Assembly: GCA_028279585.1 (NCBI GenBank)
Contig: JANQNL010000075.1
Location: 1-42,006, forward strand
DNA from: Thermoplasmatota archaeon
GTDB lineage: Archaea; Thermoplasmatota; Penumbrarchaeia; JANQNL01
DNA length: 42,006 bases
Direction of reading: 5' to 3'
Positions 16,168 through 24,437 of this stretch are shown here, piece by piece. The notes beneath the pieces are model-generated. The model saw only the letters and a program-made list of their open reading frames with translations. It had not been told where the DNA came from and searched no databases. Every line of letters starts with the position of its first letter. Position 1 is the stretch's first letter. Made by a program: the position numbers and the translations under genes.

Positions 16168-16650
16168 TCAATCTTTCACATACGGGCGCGTGTCGGTGCA
16201 CATTATCTCGTAGGGCTCAAGAAGCTCTATCGACTCACCATTATATGTCGCAACGACACGGATCTTCGTCCCAACACTGGCAACCATCGTAGCAACAGGA
16301 CAATACCGACCCAGTGACAGCCTGATGGCCTTGTGGAATCCCTGTGCATGATCACCTTCTGCCTCGACGATGTATTCGAGCAAAGCATCCTCAAAGACAC
16401 GCGGATGCTCCTTTCTCCTATCAGCATGCACCTTAACACGAAGGTCTGTGAACGAAACCCGCTTCTTCTTGAGGATCGAAGTTACGTCAGCGAGACTGCA
16501 CCCTCCCCAGGCCATGAGGGTGGCCTCCATCGGACTGAAGCCTGTACCCTGGCCTCCGACCTCCTTTGGAGAGTCCATGTTCACATTGAACCCAGTACCC
16601 GATCTGGCCTCTGTTCGCAGCCCATCCACGACCCAGACTTCAGCTTCCAT
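16168..16650 (-). CDS. OsmC-family peroxidase/redox protein
   Basis: This 160-residue protein shows the two conserved cysteines of the OsmC/Ohr superfamily: Cys51 in AWGGCSLADV and Cys117 in GRYCPVATMV, about 66 residues apart. These form the thiol pair that reduces organic hydroperoxides. The N-terminal segment GGQGTGFSPMEATLMAWGGC is typical of the YhfA/OsmC branch. Length fits the family. The protein is cytoplasmic. It has its own TATA box 30-39 bases upstream, so it is transcribed apart from the KaiC-like gene that follows it on the same strand. Confidence 0.88.
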   Translation of the reverse strand: MEAEVWVVDGLRTEARSGTGFNVNMDSPKEVGGQGTGFSPMEATLMAWGGCSLADVTSILKKKRVSFTDLRVKVHADRRKEHPRVFEDALLEYIVEAEGDHAQGFHKAIRLSLGRYCPVATMVASVGTKIRVVATYNGESIELLEPYEIMCTDTRPYVKD

Positions 16651-16679
16651 ATCTACACCACATGTAAGAACCTCGATGT

Positions 16680-16689
16680 GATATTTAAC
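16680..16689 (-). promoter_or_regulatory. TATA box for the OsmC gene
   Basis: The minus strand reads GTTAAATATC, 30-39 bases before the ATG at 16650. This gives a very short leader with a GGTG ribosome site. Confidence 0.5.
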
Positions 16690-16756
16690 AGCTGGGTGCT
16701 GTTGGCAAACATCCGTTCACCCGAAACAACTTTACCTTTCACCGTGTTCCATCATC

Positions 16757-17587
16757 ATGGACCTGTCCGAGATGCCCAAGGAGTACAAGATCTCCCTTCT
16801 CGCCTTCTGGACAGGTCTCACGTTACTACCCATCATCTGTGGTATCTACGCCTCGGTCCCGTTCTGGGGTTGGAGGCTCGACACCTGGGGTGTGGTCTCC
16901 CTTGGTCTTGTGGTCTTGTTCATTGGCATCCTTCATGCCATCTCGTTCGGGCTCCTTTCACACAAGTCCAGACCTCTACTGATCGGCAATATCACACTCG
17001 TACTCTATCTGGCCCTAGCGAACGGAGCCATCAACATCGGGGAGTTCCGGTTCTCACCACACGCTCTGTTCCTTTCTGGCGCCCTGGTCCTGTTCACCTA
17101 CATCATGGCCAGAGGGTCTTGGGGACCATTGAGACAGGGCCTCATCACAGGAGTCCTCACAGGTGCATCTGCCTTACTGGCCGGTGTCATGACGAACCCC
17201 CAGATGCCTTTACGCGTCCTACCGATAGCCCTGATCGCAGCTGTGCTGGCCTTTCCTGTGGCTTGCTGGCTCGTCCCATTCACCAACAAGAAGGCCCCGA
17301 AGACATGGCAGACCGCGATCCCAGCTGTAGGAACGATCCTCCTTCTTTTCTGCGCTCTGGTGGTAGGAACAGGTGCAGGTCCTTTCCAGGTACTGGCTGG
17401 CATCGTGTTCGTCATAGGCTGCCTCATCATCGGACTTGCCATCCTTCCAGTGTCGATGTTCGTACCTGGCATCCTATCAAACACCCCCCAGACATCGATC
17501 ACCACAGGCGATAAGGTCCTCCTTTTCTCCCGCCCGATAATGCTCTGGGCCTTCATCGTGCTCCTTGTACTGGAACTATGGGTCTAA
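16757..17587 (+). CDS. Polytopic membrane protein of unknown function
   Basis: This 276-residue protein is almost entirely hydrophobic, with about eight or nine predicted membrane helices separated by short loops (for example near 14-32, 43-63, 75-93, 104-117, 130-146, 153-174, 187-205 and 210-235, plus a final one at 256-275). A loop with KSRP (about 70) and one with NKKAPKTW (about 177-184) would be cytoplasmic by the positive-inside rule. No transporter or enzyme motif is seen. It stands alone between the divergent OsmC gene and the clostripain gene, 50 bases from the latter. Confidence 0.75.
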   Translation: MDLSEMPKEYKISLLAFWTGLTLLPIICGIYASVPFWGWRLDTWGVVSLGLVVLFIGILHAISFGLLSHKSRPLLIGNITLVLYLALANGAINIGEFRFSPHALFLSGALVLFTYIMARGSWGPLRQGLITGVLTGASALLAGVMTNPQMPLRVLPIALIAAVLAFPVACWLVPFTNKKAPKTWQTAIPAVGTILLLFCALVVGTGAGPFQVLAGIVFVIGCLIIGLAILPVSMFVPGILSNTPQTSITTGDKVLLFSRPIMLWAFIVLLVLELWV

Positions 17588-17637
17588 AATGTACCACATA
17601 GTAGTCGTTCATGGACAAATGATGGTAAACTTAATCA

Positions 17638-20600
17638 ATGAGTGGTCTTCTATTTACCTTGATGAAAGATGATGATGCGGCCCAGGTAGCCACCCCTATA
17701 GCGGCTCTGGTCTGCATATCGGTATTGTTGGTCTCTTTATCCGCTCTCGCCGCCACAGACCTTCAACCTCACGAGGCGACAGGCCCTACCTCCAGAGAAA
17801 CGAACGCTTGGACCATCATGATCTACATGGCCGCGGACAACGACCTGGAGAGGTATTCCATTCCAGACATGAACGAGCTCGAGCGTCTGGACCTCCCAGA
17901 CGATGTCTCGATAGTGGTCCAGTACGACCGTATCCCCCATGACGACAACAGCAACGGCAACTGGAACAATACCAGAAGGTACGAGATCCAGCATGGAACG
18001 GATGACGACATAATAGAATCCCCGCTCATCGAGGATATGACCGAACAGAACATGGGAGACCCAGATACACTGACGGACTTCATGCGATGGGGGATAGAGA
18101 ATTACCCATCTGGCCGATACATGCTCCTTCTTTGGGACCACGGTGATGGATTGTTCAGTGGAGCAAGGTCTGAACCTCAGACAAGGGGTGTCTGCAAGGA
18201 TAACACGGACGGCGACCAATTGGAGCTTTGGGAGATCCAGGAATCACTGGACATCATTGTGAACGACGAACTCCAGGGAAGGCCCCTGGACATCTTGGCT
18301 ACGGACGTCTGTCTCTTCGGATATCTCGAGGTGGTCCGCTGCCTTGATGGTCTGGCAGACTACTACATCTCTTCCACAGACGAGGTCCCAGCATTCGGTT
18401 GGGACTACGAACTGGCTCTGGCGAGCCTTGAGACCAAGTCCTACATATGGCCACCTGACCTGTGCCAGGATATCGTCAACGCATACGACGCCACCTTCAA
18501 GCATTACCCACCTCCGAACGACTTCTACCAGCTGTTCGCATGTGATGTTGACCTGTTCAACGACCAGTTCCTCCCAGAGTTCGAAGCGTTCACAGAGGTC
18601 CTTCTCAACTACACCTACGACCACAGGGCAAAGATCAAAGCATTGGCCGAGACCGTGGACGGCCCCCAGTATCATCCAGAGCAGTACTTCTACAGGGACA
18701 TCAAGCAGTTCCTCATGGTGGTCTCTGACGAGTCCACGCTCCCGATGCCACTTCGAATAGCGGCGGATAAAGCCATCGATGCCTTCGAAGGCGTCACCAT
18801 CGAGGTCTGCTGCGGTGGAGCCCACGAGATATCGTACGGGCCAGGTATCTACTTCAGGCTCAAGGATAACCTCCCCAACCGCTACAAGTCAATGGACTGC
18901 TTCAATACAGGCCTATGGGACGAGTTCCTATACGAGCTCCTGGAACCCACCGGCCTCTATCATGAACCGGTCAAGAACGTCGAATCCACCTCCACGATGG
19001 AGTTCACGGTCCTTGATAGGAAAGGCCTGGACATCCAGTGGGTGAAACTCGTTTACAGCGAGGATCCGACCTTCAACACATCGAACTCCGAGGTACTGGC
19101 CAAGATCACGACAAAGATCTACACGACCAACGTAGAGATGAGCAAGAGCCAGCACTACTACTTCCAGGTCCGCCTCAATGATGGGAAGGATCACTACCTC
19201 CCATCCTCAACGATCTACAATCCAGAGGGACGCCATTATTCTTTCACCGTTGGTCCAGATACTACACCACCAGTGGTCACCCACTACCCACTCGGTGAGA
19301 TGAAGATGGGCAACAACGATATCGAGGTCATATGCCAGGTGACAGACGACCTTGGGGTGGACCCAGCGTCCGTCCAGATAGGTTACAAGCGTGTAGACCT
19401 CATGGGCGATGAGGTCCTGGTGGACATGTCCCCGATAGCCGCTGAAGGCAATGAAGAGATCATGCTCACGTTCGGAACTGGTAACAGCCCCAACACGCTT
19501 TACAAGGGCACCATCCCATCAATGCCGCTCGGAGCTATCGTCGACTACAGGATAAAGGCGAAGGACACAGCGGCCACCCCCAACACAGGGCAATCCCCCA
19601 AGGTAGGTTGGCACAGGTTCTACGTCAACGGGACAAATGGGCCCGTGTATGTCGACAGATACCATAGCGACCTCACAGACCATACAAACCTTCTCCAGTT
19701 CATCGAGGACATGGGATTCATCACAGGCAATGTCACAGAGAAATACTCCATGTCGGTCCTTGAGGATTGCAAGATCCTATTGGTCATAGAGCCAAAGTCA
19801 GCATTAGCAACAGACGAGAGGCAGGTCCTGGACAGCATGATGTCCAATGGAATGGAGCTGATGATCATCGGAACAGGTGAGACCCAGCAGGACCTGACCA
19901 ACACTAACACCTTCGTTCCAGACTTCTCTGGCCTATCCTTTGGCATCGACGCAGTGACCAATGGTGAGAACTACACGCTCGAGATAATGGAAGAGGACAT
20001 CCTCCCTAACACCAACAAGATCGCATACGGTGACTACACCTGCATCCAGCAGCTATCCACGGGGGTCTCGAAGTCCCTGGTCCTCAATAACGAGCTGAAC
20101 CCGATAGTCTCATGGGGGATGAACGGTGACGGAAGGATGATAGCGATCTCTGACGAGGTTCTAGACAACACCCACTTCTCCATGCACGACAACCAGGATT
20201 TCGCTCTGGACATCCTTGACCATCTGGCACGCAACATCGCCCCTATCCCTGTGATCGAGGTTCCTGCCAGGGTTGATACTGGTACGATATTCACCATCGA
20301 TGCCAGAGACTCCTACGACACAGACGGCGAGGTCGTAAGCTACTCCTGGACCTACGATAGAAAGGTCCTATCCTCGTCATCCGAGCTGACCCATTCGTTC
20401 TCCGAGGCTGGTTACTACACCATCTCGCTCAAGATCTCTGACAGCGAGGGTTCCTCGGCAATGACACACTTCGATCTGTTCGTCAACAAACTGCCTATCC
20501 CGACGATATCCGAATACTCACGCGACTCCATCTCCTGGGAGAGCATCGACTTCGGCTCCAGCGCCCAGGATACGGACGGGACCATAGTCAGCTACGACTG

Positions 20601-21795
20601 GAGCTTCGGAGACGGCATAATGCAGTCGGGCAGAGAGGTCTCACACTTCTACAGCTACCCGGGAACGTTCGTTGTAACACTGAACGTTACCGACGACCTG
20701 GGAAGCTCTGCACAATCCTCCATCACCATCACCATCTTCAACAGGGATCCGACAGCGGACTTCCTTTCCTCGGACATAGTCGTTCGCAACCCCGAGGTGG
20801 GTCCGAACTCCACACAGAAGGTCCCATCCACACCAATAGTTATCAACGAGGATGACACACTGTTCCTCGACGGCTACAACTCCACAGACCTTGATTCAGA
20901 CCCGGCCACCATGCTATTCATCTGGGACTTTGGCGACGAGCACCAAGCCCAGGGTATTGCCCAGACCCAGACGTTCCACACTTACCGTTCTGAGGGGGTC
21001 TACAATCTCTCTCTTACCGTTCGTGATACATACGGGGGTGAAGGAAGCCAGAATATCACGGTCGGGGTGAAGAACATCGCCCCGAAGGCGTACATGGACC
21101 TCATTGCTTCCGAGACCGAAGTGTCACTGAATGCTTCTGCCTCATGGGACACTCCCTCGGACAGGACCAACCTGAGCTACATCTGGAAGTTCTCGGACAC
21201 AGAGAACACCTACATCACCACCAGGCCAGAGATCACCCACGACTTCAGGTACGGTGGAGAGTACGAGGTGACCCTGACCGTCAGGGACGACAATGGCGCC
21301 GAGGACAGTACGACCACCTCTGTAGTCGTTGCTGGACCTCCAAAACCTGAAGAGAACGCTCCCGTGGGGACGATAGTCGCTGTGGTCATCATCGTATTGC
21401 TCATCATAATCATCGTTCTAGTGGTCGGATTCCTCTACTACAGGCACAGGTGCAGGATGGCTCAGGACCGTGTGATCTTCGAGCGTGTGGAGGATGAGCT
21501 GCCTCCGAGCAAGAGACGGAGAGGTTTCAAGAAGAAGGGAGGCTCCAAGTCGTTCAGCTCCAAACGAAGAGGAAAGAAGGAGCCTGAGCCAGAACCTGAA
21601 CCAGAACCAAAGCGCTTCTCATGGCCGTTCGGTAAGAAGGAAGAACCTGAACCCGAACCTGAACCGAAACGCGGTCGGAGAGGTTCATCCAGACCAGAAA
21701 GGAAGACCTCCGGCGAGAGGAAGACCTATGGCAGAAAAGGCTCGGAAAGTTCGTCGCGAGGATCTTCCAGAGCTAAATCCAATCCGTTCAAGTGA
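17638..21795 (+). CDS. Membrane-anchored clostripain (peptidase C11) with PKD domains and EP-repeat cytoplasmic tail
   Basis: This 1385-residue surface protease has an N-terminal hydrophobic export segment (about 17-40), then a C11 catalytic domain (about 55-430). The dyad is visible: His168 in LLLWDHGDG and Cys225 in ATDVCLFGYLEV; the domain starts with the typical WTIMIYMAADNDLE. C11 enzymes cut after Arg or Lys and are calcium-dependent. A middle region (about 440-865) has Fn3-like and other beta domains. Four PKD domains (about 868-1235) end with an N-terminally outside membrane helix (1241-1268). The cytoplasmic tail is basic with two EPEPEPEP runs and KRGRRGSS. ATG codons at 17638 and 17662 are both possible starts; no clear ribosome site precedes either. 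The likely role is extracellular protein degradation or processing of surface proteins. Confidence 0.88.
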   Translation: MSGLLFTLMKDDDAAQVATPIAALVCISVLLVSLSALAATDLQPHEATGPTSRETNAWTIMIYMAADNDLERYSIPDMNELERLDLPDDVSIVVQYDRIPHDDNSNGNWNNTRRYEIQHGTDDDIIESPLIEDMTEQNMGDPDTLTDFMRWGIENYPSGRYMLLLWDHGDGLFSGARSEPQTRGVCKDNTDGDQLELWEIQESLDIIVNDELQGRPLDILATDVCLFGYLEVVRCLDGLADYYISSTDEVPAFGWDYELALASLETKSYIWPPDLCQDIVNAYDATFKHYPPPNDFYQLFACDVDLFNDQFLPEFEAFTEVLLNYTYDHRAKIKALAETVDGPQYHPEQYFYRDIKQFLMVVSDESTLPMPLRIAADKAIDAFEGVTIEVCCGGAHEISYGPGIYFRLKDNLPNRYKSMDCFNTGLWDEFLYELLEPTGLYHEPVKNVESTSTMEFTVLDRKGLDIQWVKLVYSEDPTFNTSNSEVLAKITTKIYTTNVEMSKSQHYYFQVRLNDGKDHYLPSSTIYNPEGRHYSFTVGPDTTPPVVTHYPLGEMKMGNNDIEVICQVTDDLGVDPASVQIGYKRVDLMGDEVLVDMSPIAAEGNEEIMLTFGTGNSPNTLYKGTIPSMPLGAIVDYRIKAKDTAATPNTGQSPKVGWHRFYVNGTNGPVYVDRYHSDLTDHTNLLQFIEDMGFITGNVTEKYSMSVLEDCKILLVIEPKSALATDERQVLDSMMSNGMELMIIGTGETQQDLTNTNTFVPDFSGLSFGIDAVTNGENYTLEIMEEDILPNTNKIAYGDYTCIQQLSTGVSKSLVLNNELNPIVSWGMNGDGRMIAISDEVLDNTHFSMHDNQDFALDILDHLARNIAPIPVIEVPARVDTGTIFTIDARDSYDTDGEVVSYSWTYDRKVLSSSSELTHSFSEAGYYTISLKISDSEGSSAMTHFDLFVNKLPIPTISEYSRDSISWESIDFGSSAQDTDGTIVSYDWSFGDGIMQSGREVSHFYSYPGTFVVTLNVTDDLGSSAQSSITITIFNRDPTADFLSSDIVVRNPEVGPNSTQKVPSTPIVINEDDTLFLDGYNSTDLDSDPATMLFIWDFGDEHQAQGIAQTQTFHTYRSEGVYNLSLTVRDTYGGEGSQNITVGVKNIAPKAYMDLIASETEVSLNASASWDTPSDRTNLSYIWKFSDTENTYITTRPEITHDFRYGGEYEVTLTVRDDNGAEDSTTTSVVVAGPPKPEENAPVGTIVAVVIIVLLIIIIVLVVGFLYYRHRCRMAQDRVIFERVEDELPPSKRRRGFKKKGGSKSFSSKRRGKKEPEPEPEPEPKRFSWPFGKKEEPEPEPEPKRGRRGSSRPERKTSGERKTYGRKGSESSSRGSSRAKSNPFK
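21577..21672 (+). repeat. Tandem Glu-Pro coding repeat in the clostripain tail
   Basis: Two runs of alternating GAR-CCN codons (GAGCCTGAGCCAGAACC-like, near 21580-21609 and 21644-21668) encode EPEPEPEPEP and EPEPEPEP. They are separated by the codons for KRFSWPFGKKE. The DNA is quasi-repetitive with a 6-base and 12-base period and could vary in length by slippage. Confidence 0.7.
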
Positions 21796-21796
21796 G

Positions 21797-22735
21797 CTAC
21801 TGCTCCATGCACTTGAGGATGAGCTCGCGTATCTTGTTCGGATCACCCTTTAGGTCCTTGGCGTTGATGGTGGGAACACCTTCCACACTCTTTCTTTCAG
21901 GACCTTCTGTGAGGACATAGAACGCCTTGCGCTCTGTAACTTTTGAGATATTTGCGATGGACTGGAGCCGGTATTTGGTCCTCATGTCATAGCCCCCCAC
22001 CGCAGTGAGCATCGCATCGTTGGTATCCAGTGTCAAAGCATTGAACGGACACTTATGGGTTGGGACGACCTCGTACCCACCCTGTGTCAATCTCTGCAGG
22101 ACCTCCTTCTCCACACCATCAAGAAGGTCAAGTTGAGTACGGACCTCCACTGCCTCCTCGTCATAAGTGAACGGATCTAATGGCATGATGAGGTTCGTCT
22201 CCAAAAGGTCCTCCATTGCCATTGCGGACTCCAGAGTGGGTGCCATCCCGTTCTCGTAGAGTTGGATCGCCTTCCGTGAGACACCAGCTGCCTGGGCAAG
22301 CTCCCCAAGAGAAACTCCCCTAGCGTTCCTGATGTTTCCAAGCTTCACCCCGTCTATCCTGACGTAGAACCCACCAGGAGCCGAATACACCATCGGTGGA
22401 ACTCCCTCGATGAGGTAGTCATACAACGTCTGGGGGGACATGATCCCCACACTATGGCGAAGATACAGCACACCATGTTCCACAGGTTTGGCTGTGCTTT
22501 TCAACCCTACCAGGAGCGGGACTCCATCCAGAAGATGCGACAGCGTCTTGAGCTCTGTCGCATTGTTGGTGTTGAAGGAATCGACGTTGGTCAGGACCTT
22601 GACGAACAGCAGCTTCTCATCCCTTCGTGCCACTACGTCAAAGGAGATATGCCGAGTATCGGTCTCCTCTGAAAGATAGAATCCGCTCTTGTTGAGCGTG
22701 TTCCTGACGTTGGTGATGAGGTCCTGCCTGTTCAT
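21797..22735 (-). CDS. Predicted archaeal HTH transcriptional regulator (COG1395 type)
   Basis: This 312-residue protein combines an N-terminal domain resembling a PD-(D/E)xK nuclease fold (FDVVARRDEKLLFVKVL near 32-48, with the acidic nuclease residue apparently lost) and a Cro/CI-type helix-turn-helix at about 131-172 (GVSLGELAQAAGVSRKAIQLYENG). A C-terminal domain rich in charged residues follows. This architecture is that of the archaeal putative HTH-type regulator family COG1395; its targets are unknown. Its stop lies immediately beside the clostripain stop on the other strand. A TATA box at 22760-22768 is 25-33 bases from the ATG, so the message is probably leaderless. Confidence 0.85.
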   Translation of the reverse strand: MNRQDLITNVRNTLNKSGFYLSEETDTRHISFDVVARRDEKLLFVKVLTNVDSFNTNNATELKTLSHLLDGVPLLVGLKSTAKPVEHGVLYLRHSVGIMSPQTLYDYLIEGVPPMVYSAPGGFYVRIDGVKLGNIRNARGVSLGELAQAAGVSRKAIQLYENGMAPTLESAMAMEDLLETNLIMPLDPFTYDEEAVEVRTQLDLLDGVEKEVLQRLTQGGYEVVPTHKCPFNALTLDTNDAMLTAVGGYDMRTKYRLQSIANISKVTERKAFYVLTEGPERKSVEGVPTINAKDLKGDPNKIRELILKCMEQ

Positions 22736-22759
22736 CGTACCTATTTCTCCATACTGGAT

Positions 22760-22768
22760 ATTATATTT
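22760..22768 (-). promoter_or_regulatory. TATA box for the COG1395 regulator
   Basis: The minus strand reads AAATATAAT, 25-33 bases before the ATG at 22735. It abuts the stop codon of the upstream metallophosphoesterase gene. Confidence 0.55.
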
Positions 22769-23595
22769 TACTCATCGGCCATTTGGGAACGTCCGAACTC
22801 CATGGTCGATGTGTCCATCTCCACAAAGCAAAGATCCTCCATCTGGCCTGGCTGTATGGCTATGGTCTCTCCGATCTTGCAGAACCACGACCCGGTCATG
22901 TCTGGCGACTCATGGATATGGCCATGGAAAGTCAGTAGTGGCTGCATCTTGAGAATGAACTCCGTCACCGCCCTGGAACCTACTTCCCGACCATCAAGAC
23001 AGGTGGCGAAGCCCTGCCCATCCGGCGGCATATGGATGAGATAGATGGCCTTGCTTGGGTCCATCGGTTTTACCAGCTTCTTCAACTCATCTTCTATGGT
23101 CGGGAGGGTTCTGGCGTATGCTATCCAATCGTCCAGCTCGCTCCAGCGTCCCTGTGATGAGATAAGCCCTGTCCCGAATTGTTCCGGGAATGGAGCATCC
23201 GCATGGTCCATCCTGTTCCTGTCCTTGAGCCTGAAGGGTGTATCAGCCACAAGATCGAATCCGATGAACTCGTGGTCACGGACCTTTTTGACCCTTTGTG
23301 TCACGTTGTGTGCATGCGGATGGCGGTCACAGATAGAATCCAAGAGTTCGTCGTTGATGATCAGATCATCGTTGCCGAGGTTGCAGATGAACTCGATATT
23401 GTAATTATCATACCCATCCAGATATCCATCTAGATAATCGATGAGGAACTCTGTCTGGCCAGTGAGCATCCCCTGCTTGGGAAGCATATCGCCTCCGTGG
23501 ACTACAGCGTCGACCTTTCGGCAGACCGCCTCCACCAGTATCTTATGGTACTTCCACTGGGACCCATGCAGGTCTGTGACGTACAGGAACTTCAT
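22768..23595 (-). CDS. Calcineurin-like metallophosphoesterase
   Basis: This 275-residue protein has the metallophosphoesterase motifs in order: DLH at residues 8-10, GGDM at 34-37, GNDD in the middle (CNLGNDDLI), a His in IYLIHMPPD and GHIHES near the end. These bind two metals and a phosphate ester; substrates in this group range from nucleotides to phosphoproteins. I chose the ATG at 23595, where the protein opens directly into the first strand (MKFLYVTDLHG) and GGAG lies about 9 bases upstream, rather than an in-frame ATG seven codons earlier. No export signal is present. The regulator gene follows it on the same strand. Confidence 0.85.
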   Translation of the reverse strand: MKFLYVTDLHGSQWKYHKILVEAVCRKVDAVVHGGDMLPKQGMLTGQTEFLIDYLDGYLDGYDNYNIEFICNLGNDDLIINDELLDSICDRHPHAHNVTQRVKKVRDHEFIGFDLVADTPFRLKDRNRMDHADAPFPEQFGTGLISSQGRWSELDDWIAYARTLPTIEDELKKLVKPMDPSKAIYLIHMPPDGQGFATCLDGREVGSRAVTEFILKMQPLLTFHGHIHESPDMTGSWFCKIGETIAIQPGQMEDLCFVEMDTSTMEFGRSQMADE

Positions 23596-23633
23596 TGACC
23601 ATTCTCCGTATTGCACCGCGAATATCTGTTGTC

Positions 23634-23643
23634 AGTTTAAACC
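23634..23643 (+). promoter_or_regulatory. TATA-like box for the zinc-finger protein gene
   Basis: AGTTTAAACC lies 31-40 bases before the ATG at 23674, in the divergent gap with the metallophosphoesterase gene. No ribosome site is evident. Confidence 0.4.
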
Positions 23644-23673
23644 TTTAGGATTGTTAATCCATAGTTTGAAATA

Positions 23674-24168
23674 ATGAGATTCAGATTTGGCCTTATGGGA
23701 TTGGACCTGGTCGACTTCTGCAGGGTACACGGCTTACCTATCGGTACAGTTCAGATAGAGCCCGGCGTCTCCCCCTATCCAAGGACCATCATGATCCCCC
23801 TCTGTCCACAGTGTGACAAGCCTATCTACCTCTATAACAAGAATGAGAGGCCAGACCCCATCATCTCATCCAAGTTCGGCGAGGAGTTCGATGATGACGT
23901 TAAGAAGCACGAGTGGATCGCATCGTGTTGGACGGCAGGCTGCGACTTCTACATCCCCTTCGAAGAGGAACAGCTGCTCCGCTGCCACTATTGTAGACAT
24001 CATTTCATGAACAACCATCATCTCTGGGACCATATGATGTTCCAGTGCACCCCGGATGCTCGGGCCACTGCCCAGAAGATGAGCCAGGGCCTTGGCGTTC
24101 AATCAGCTCCACCAATGGTCGTCGCCTCCCCCAAGGACAAGTTCGTCCTGGATGAGGAAGAGGAATGA
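23674..24168 (+). CDS. Zinc-finger protein of unknown function
   Basis: This 164-residue protein is not recognised, but it has clear metal-binding potential: CPQC at about 44-47, two further single Cys residues (SCWTAGC near 84-90), and a C2H2-like stretch CHYCRHHFMNNHHLWDHMMFQC near 104-125. The tail is acidic (LDEEEE). Such a mix of zinc knuckles suggests nucleic-acid or protein binding; this is inference. It precedes the tRNA-Ser gene, whose TATA box begins about 10 bases after its stop. Confidence 0.65.
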   Translation: MRFRFGLMGLDLVDFCRVHGLPIGTVQIEPGVSPYPRTIMIPLCPQCDKPIYLYNKNERPDPIISSKFGEEFDDDVKKHEWIASCWTAGCDFYIPFEEEQLLRCHYCRHHFMNNHHLWDHMMFQCTPDARATAQKMSQGLGVQSAPPMVVASPKDKFVLDEEEE

Positions 24169-24177
24169 CCATAAAAT

Positions 24178-24186
24178 AATTATAAA
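24178..24186 (+). promoter_or_regulatory. TATA box for tRNA-Ser
   Basis: AATTATAAA lies 40-48 bases before the mature tRNA 5' end, predicting a short 5' leader removed by RNase P. Confidence 0.55.
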
Positions 24187-24225
24187 GCGATGGATTAACC
24201 GCCAGATTGCCGGCTTTTTCACTGC

Positions 24226-24307
24226 GCAGAGGTAGCCAAGCTCGGTATGGCGGTGGTCTCGAAAACCACTGGCGTAAGCCTCGGGAGTTCAAATCTCTCC
24301 CTCTGCG
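24226..24307 (+). tRNA. tRNA-Ser (anticodon CGA)
   Basis: The cloverleaf can be built by eye. The acceptor stem is GCAGAGG (24226-24232) with CCTCTGC (24300-24306) and discriminator G at 24307. The D arm is GCC/GGC, and the anticodon stem GTGGT/ACCAC closes the loop CTCGAAA, so the anticodon is CGA (codon UCG). The class II variable arm is GGC-GTAA-GCC, and the T arm is GGGAG-TTCAAAT-CTCTC with one G-U pair. The long variable arm marks serine. No intron and no encoded CCA are present. A T-rich stretch follows at once. The T arm and 3' acceptor strand are mirrored in inverted orientation just downstream. Confidence 0.93.
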
Positions 24308-24351
24308 TTTTTCTTTCAACAGGTGAAAGTCACGCAGAGGAGAGATTTGAA
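24288..24351. repeat. Inverted copy of the tRNA-Ser 3' end, forming a long hairpin
   Basis: The 21 bases 24288-24308 (T loop to acceptor 3' strand and first T) reappear as their reverse complement at 24332-24351 with only one base missing. Between them, CTTTCA (24313-24318) and TGAAAG (24324-24329) form an inner stem with a five-base loop. The second copy lacks a pairing T stem and the rest of a tRNA, so it is a fragment and not a second gene. Confidence 0.8.
24308..24317 (+). terminator. Oligo-T terminator of tRNA-Ser
   Basis: TTTTTCTTTC follows the tRNA directly. A T run is enough for archaeal RNA polymerase to stop, although the strong hairpin that follows may also matter. Confidence 0.45.
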
Positions 24352-24371
24352 CCGCGCCCGGGCTCGACTGC

Positions 24372-24437
24372 CAGTGACGATCGCCCGCGGCTGCGGCCGG
24401 CGATCTCCGAAGCGTCACTGAGCGACGAAGGAGATCG
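24372..24437. repeat. GC-rich nested palindromes with mutually exclusive stems
   Basis: CAGTGAC (24372-24378) pairs with GTCACTG (24414-24420), and GATCGCC (24379-24385) with GGCGATC (24399-24405), around a GC-rich loop. CGATCTCC (24401-24408) can instead pair with GGAGATCG (24430-24437), which would break the first structure. The remainder of the gap 24438-24573 is AT-rich, with no reading frame I would defend. Confidence 0.65.

Noticed and set aside
16333..17514. A 393-codon open frame on the plus strand
   Set aside because: It runs across the OsmC gene (other strand) and the polytopic membrane-protein gene in another frame. The translation is rich in His, Pro, Arg and Ser and shows no domain, while both overlapped genes have clear features.
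18244..18825. A 193-codon open frame on the minus strand
   Set aside because: It lies inside the clostripain catalytic domain on the opposite strand, has no recognisable domain and no promoter.
21577..21672. CRISPR-like array
   Set aside because: The periodicity is Glu-Pro codon repetition within a gene, without unique spacers. No CRISPR array or cas gene was seen in the window.
24005..24418. A 137-codon open frame on the minus strand over the tRNA
   Set aside because: It spans a zinc-finger gene end, the whole tRNA-Ser and the palindromes, so it cannot be a normal gene.
24372..24437. Resemblance to viral terminal-repeat palindromes
   Set aside because: Only short GC-rich words are shared, and no viral gene is nearby.
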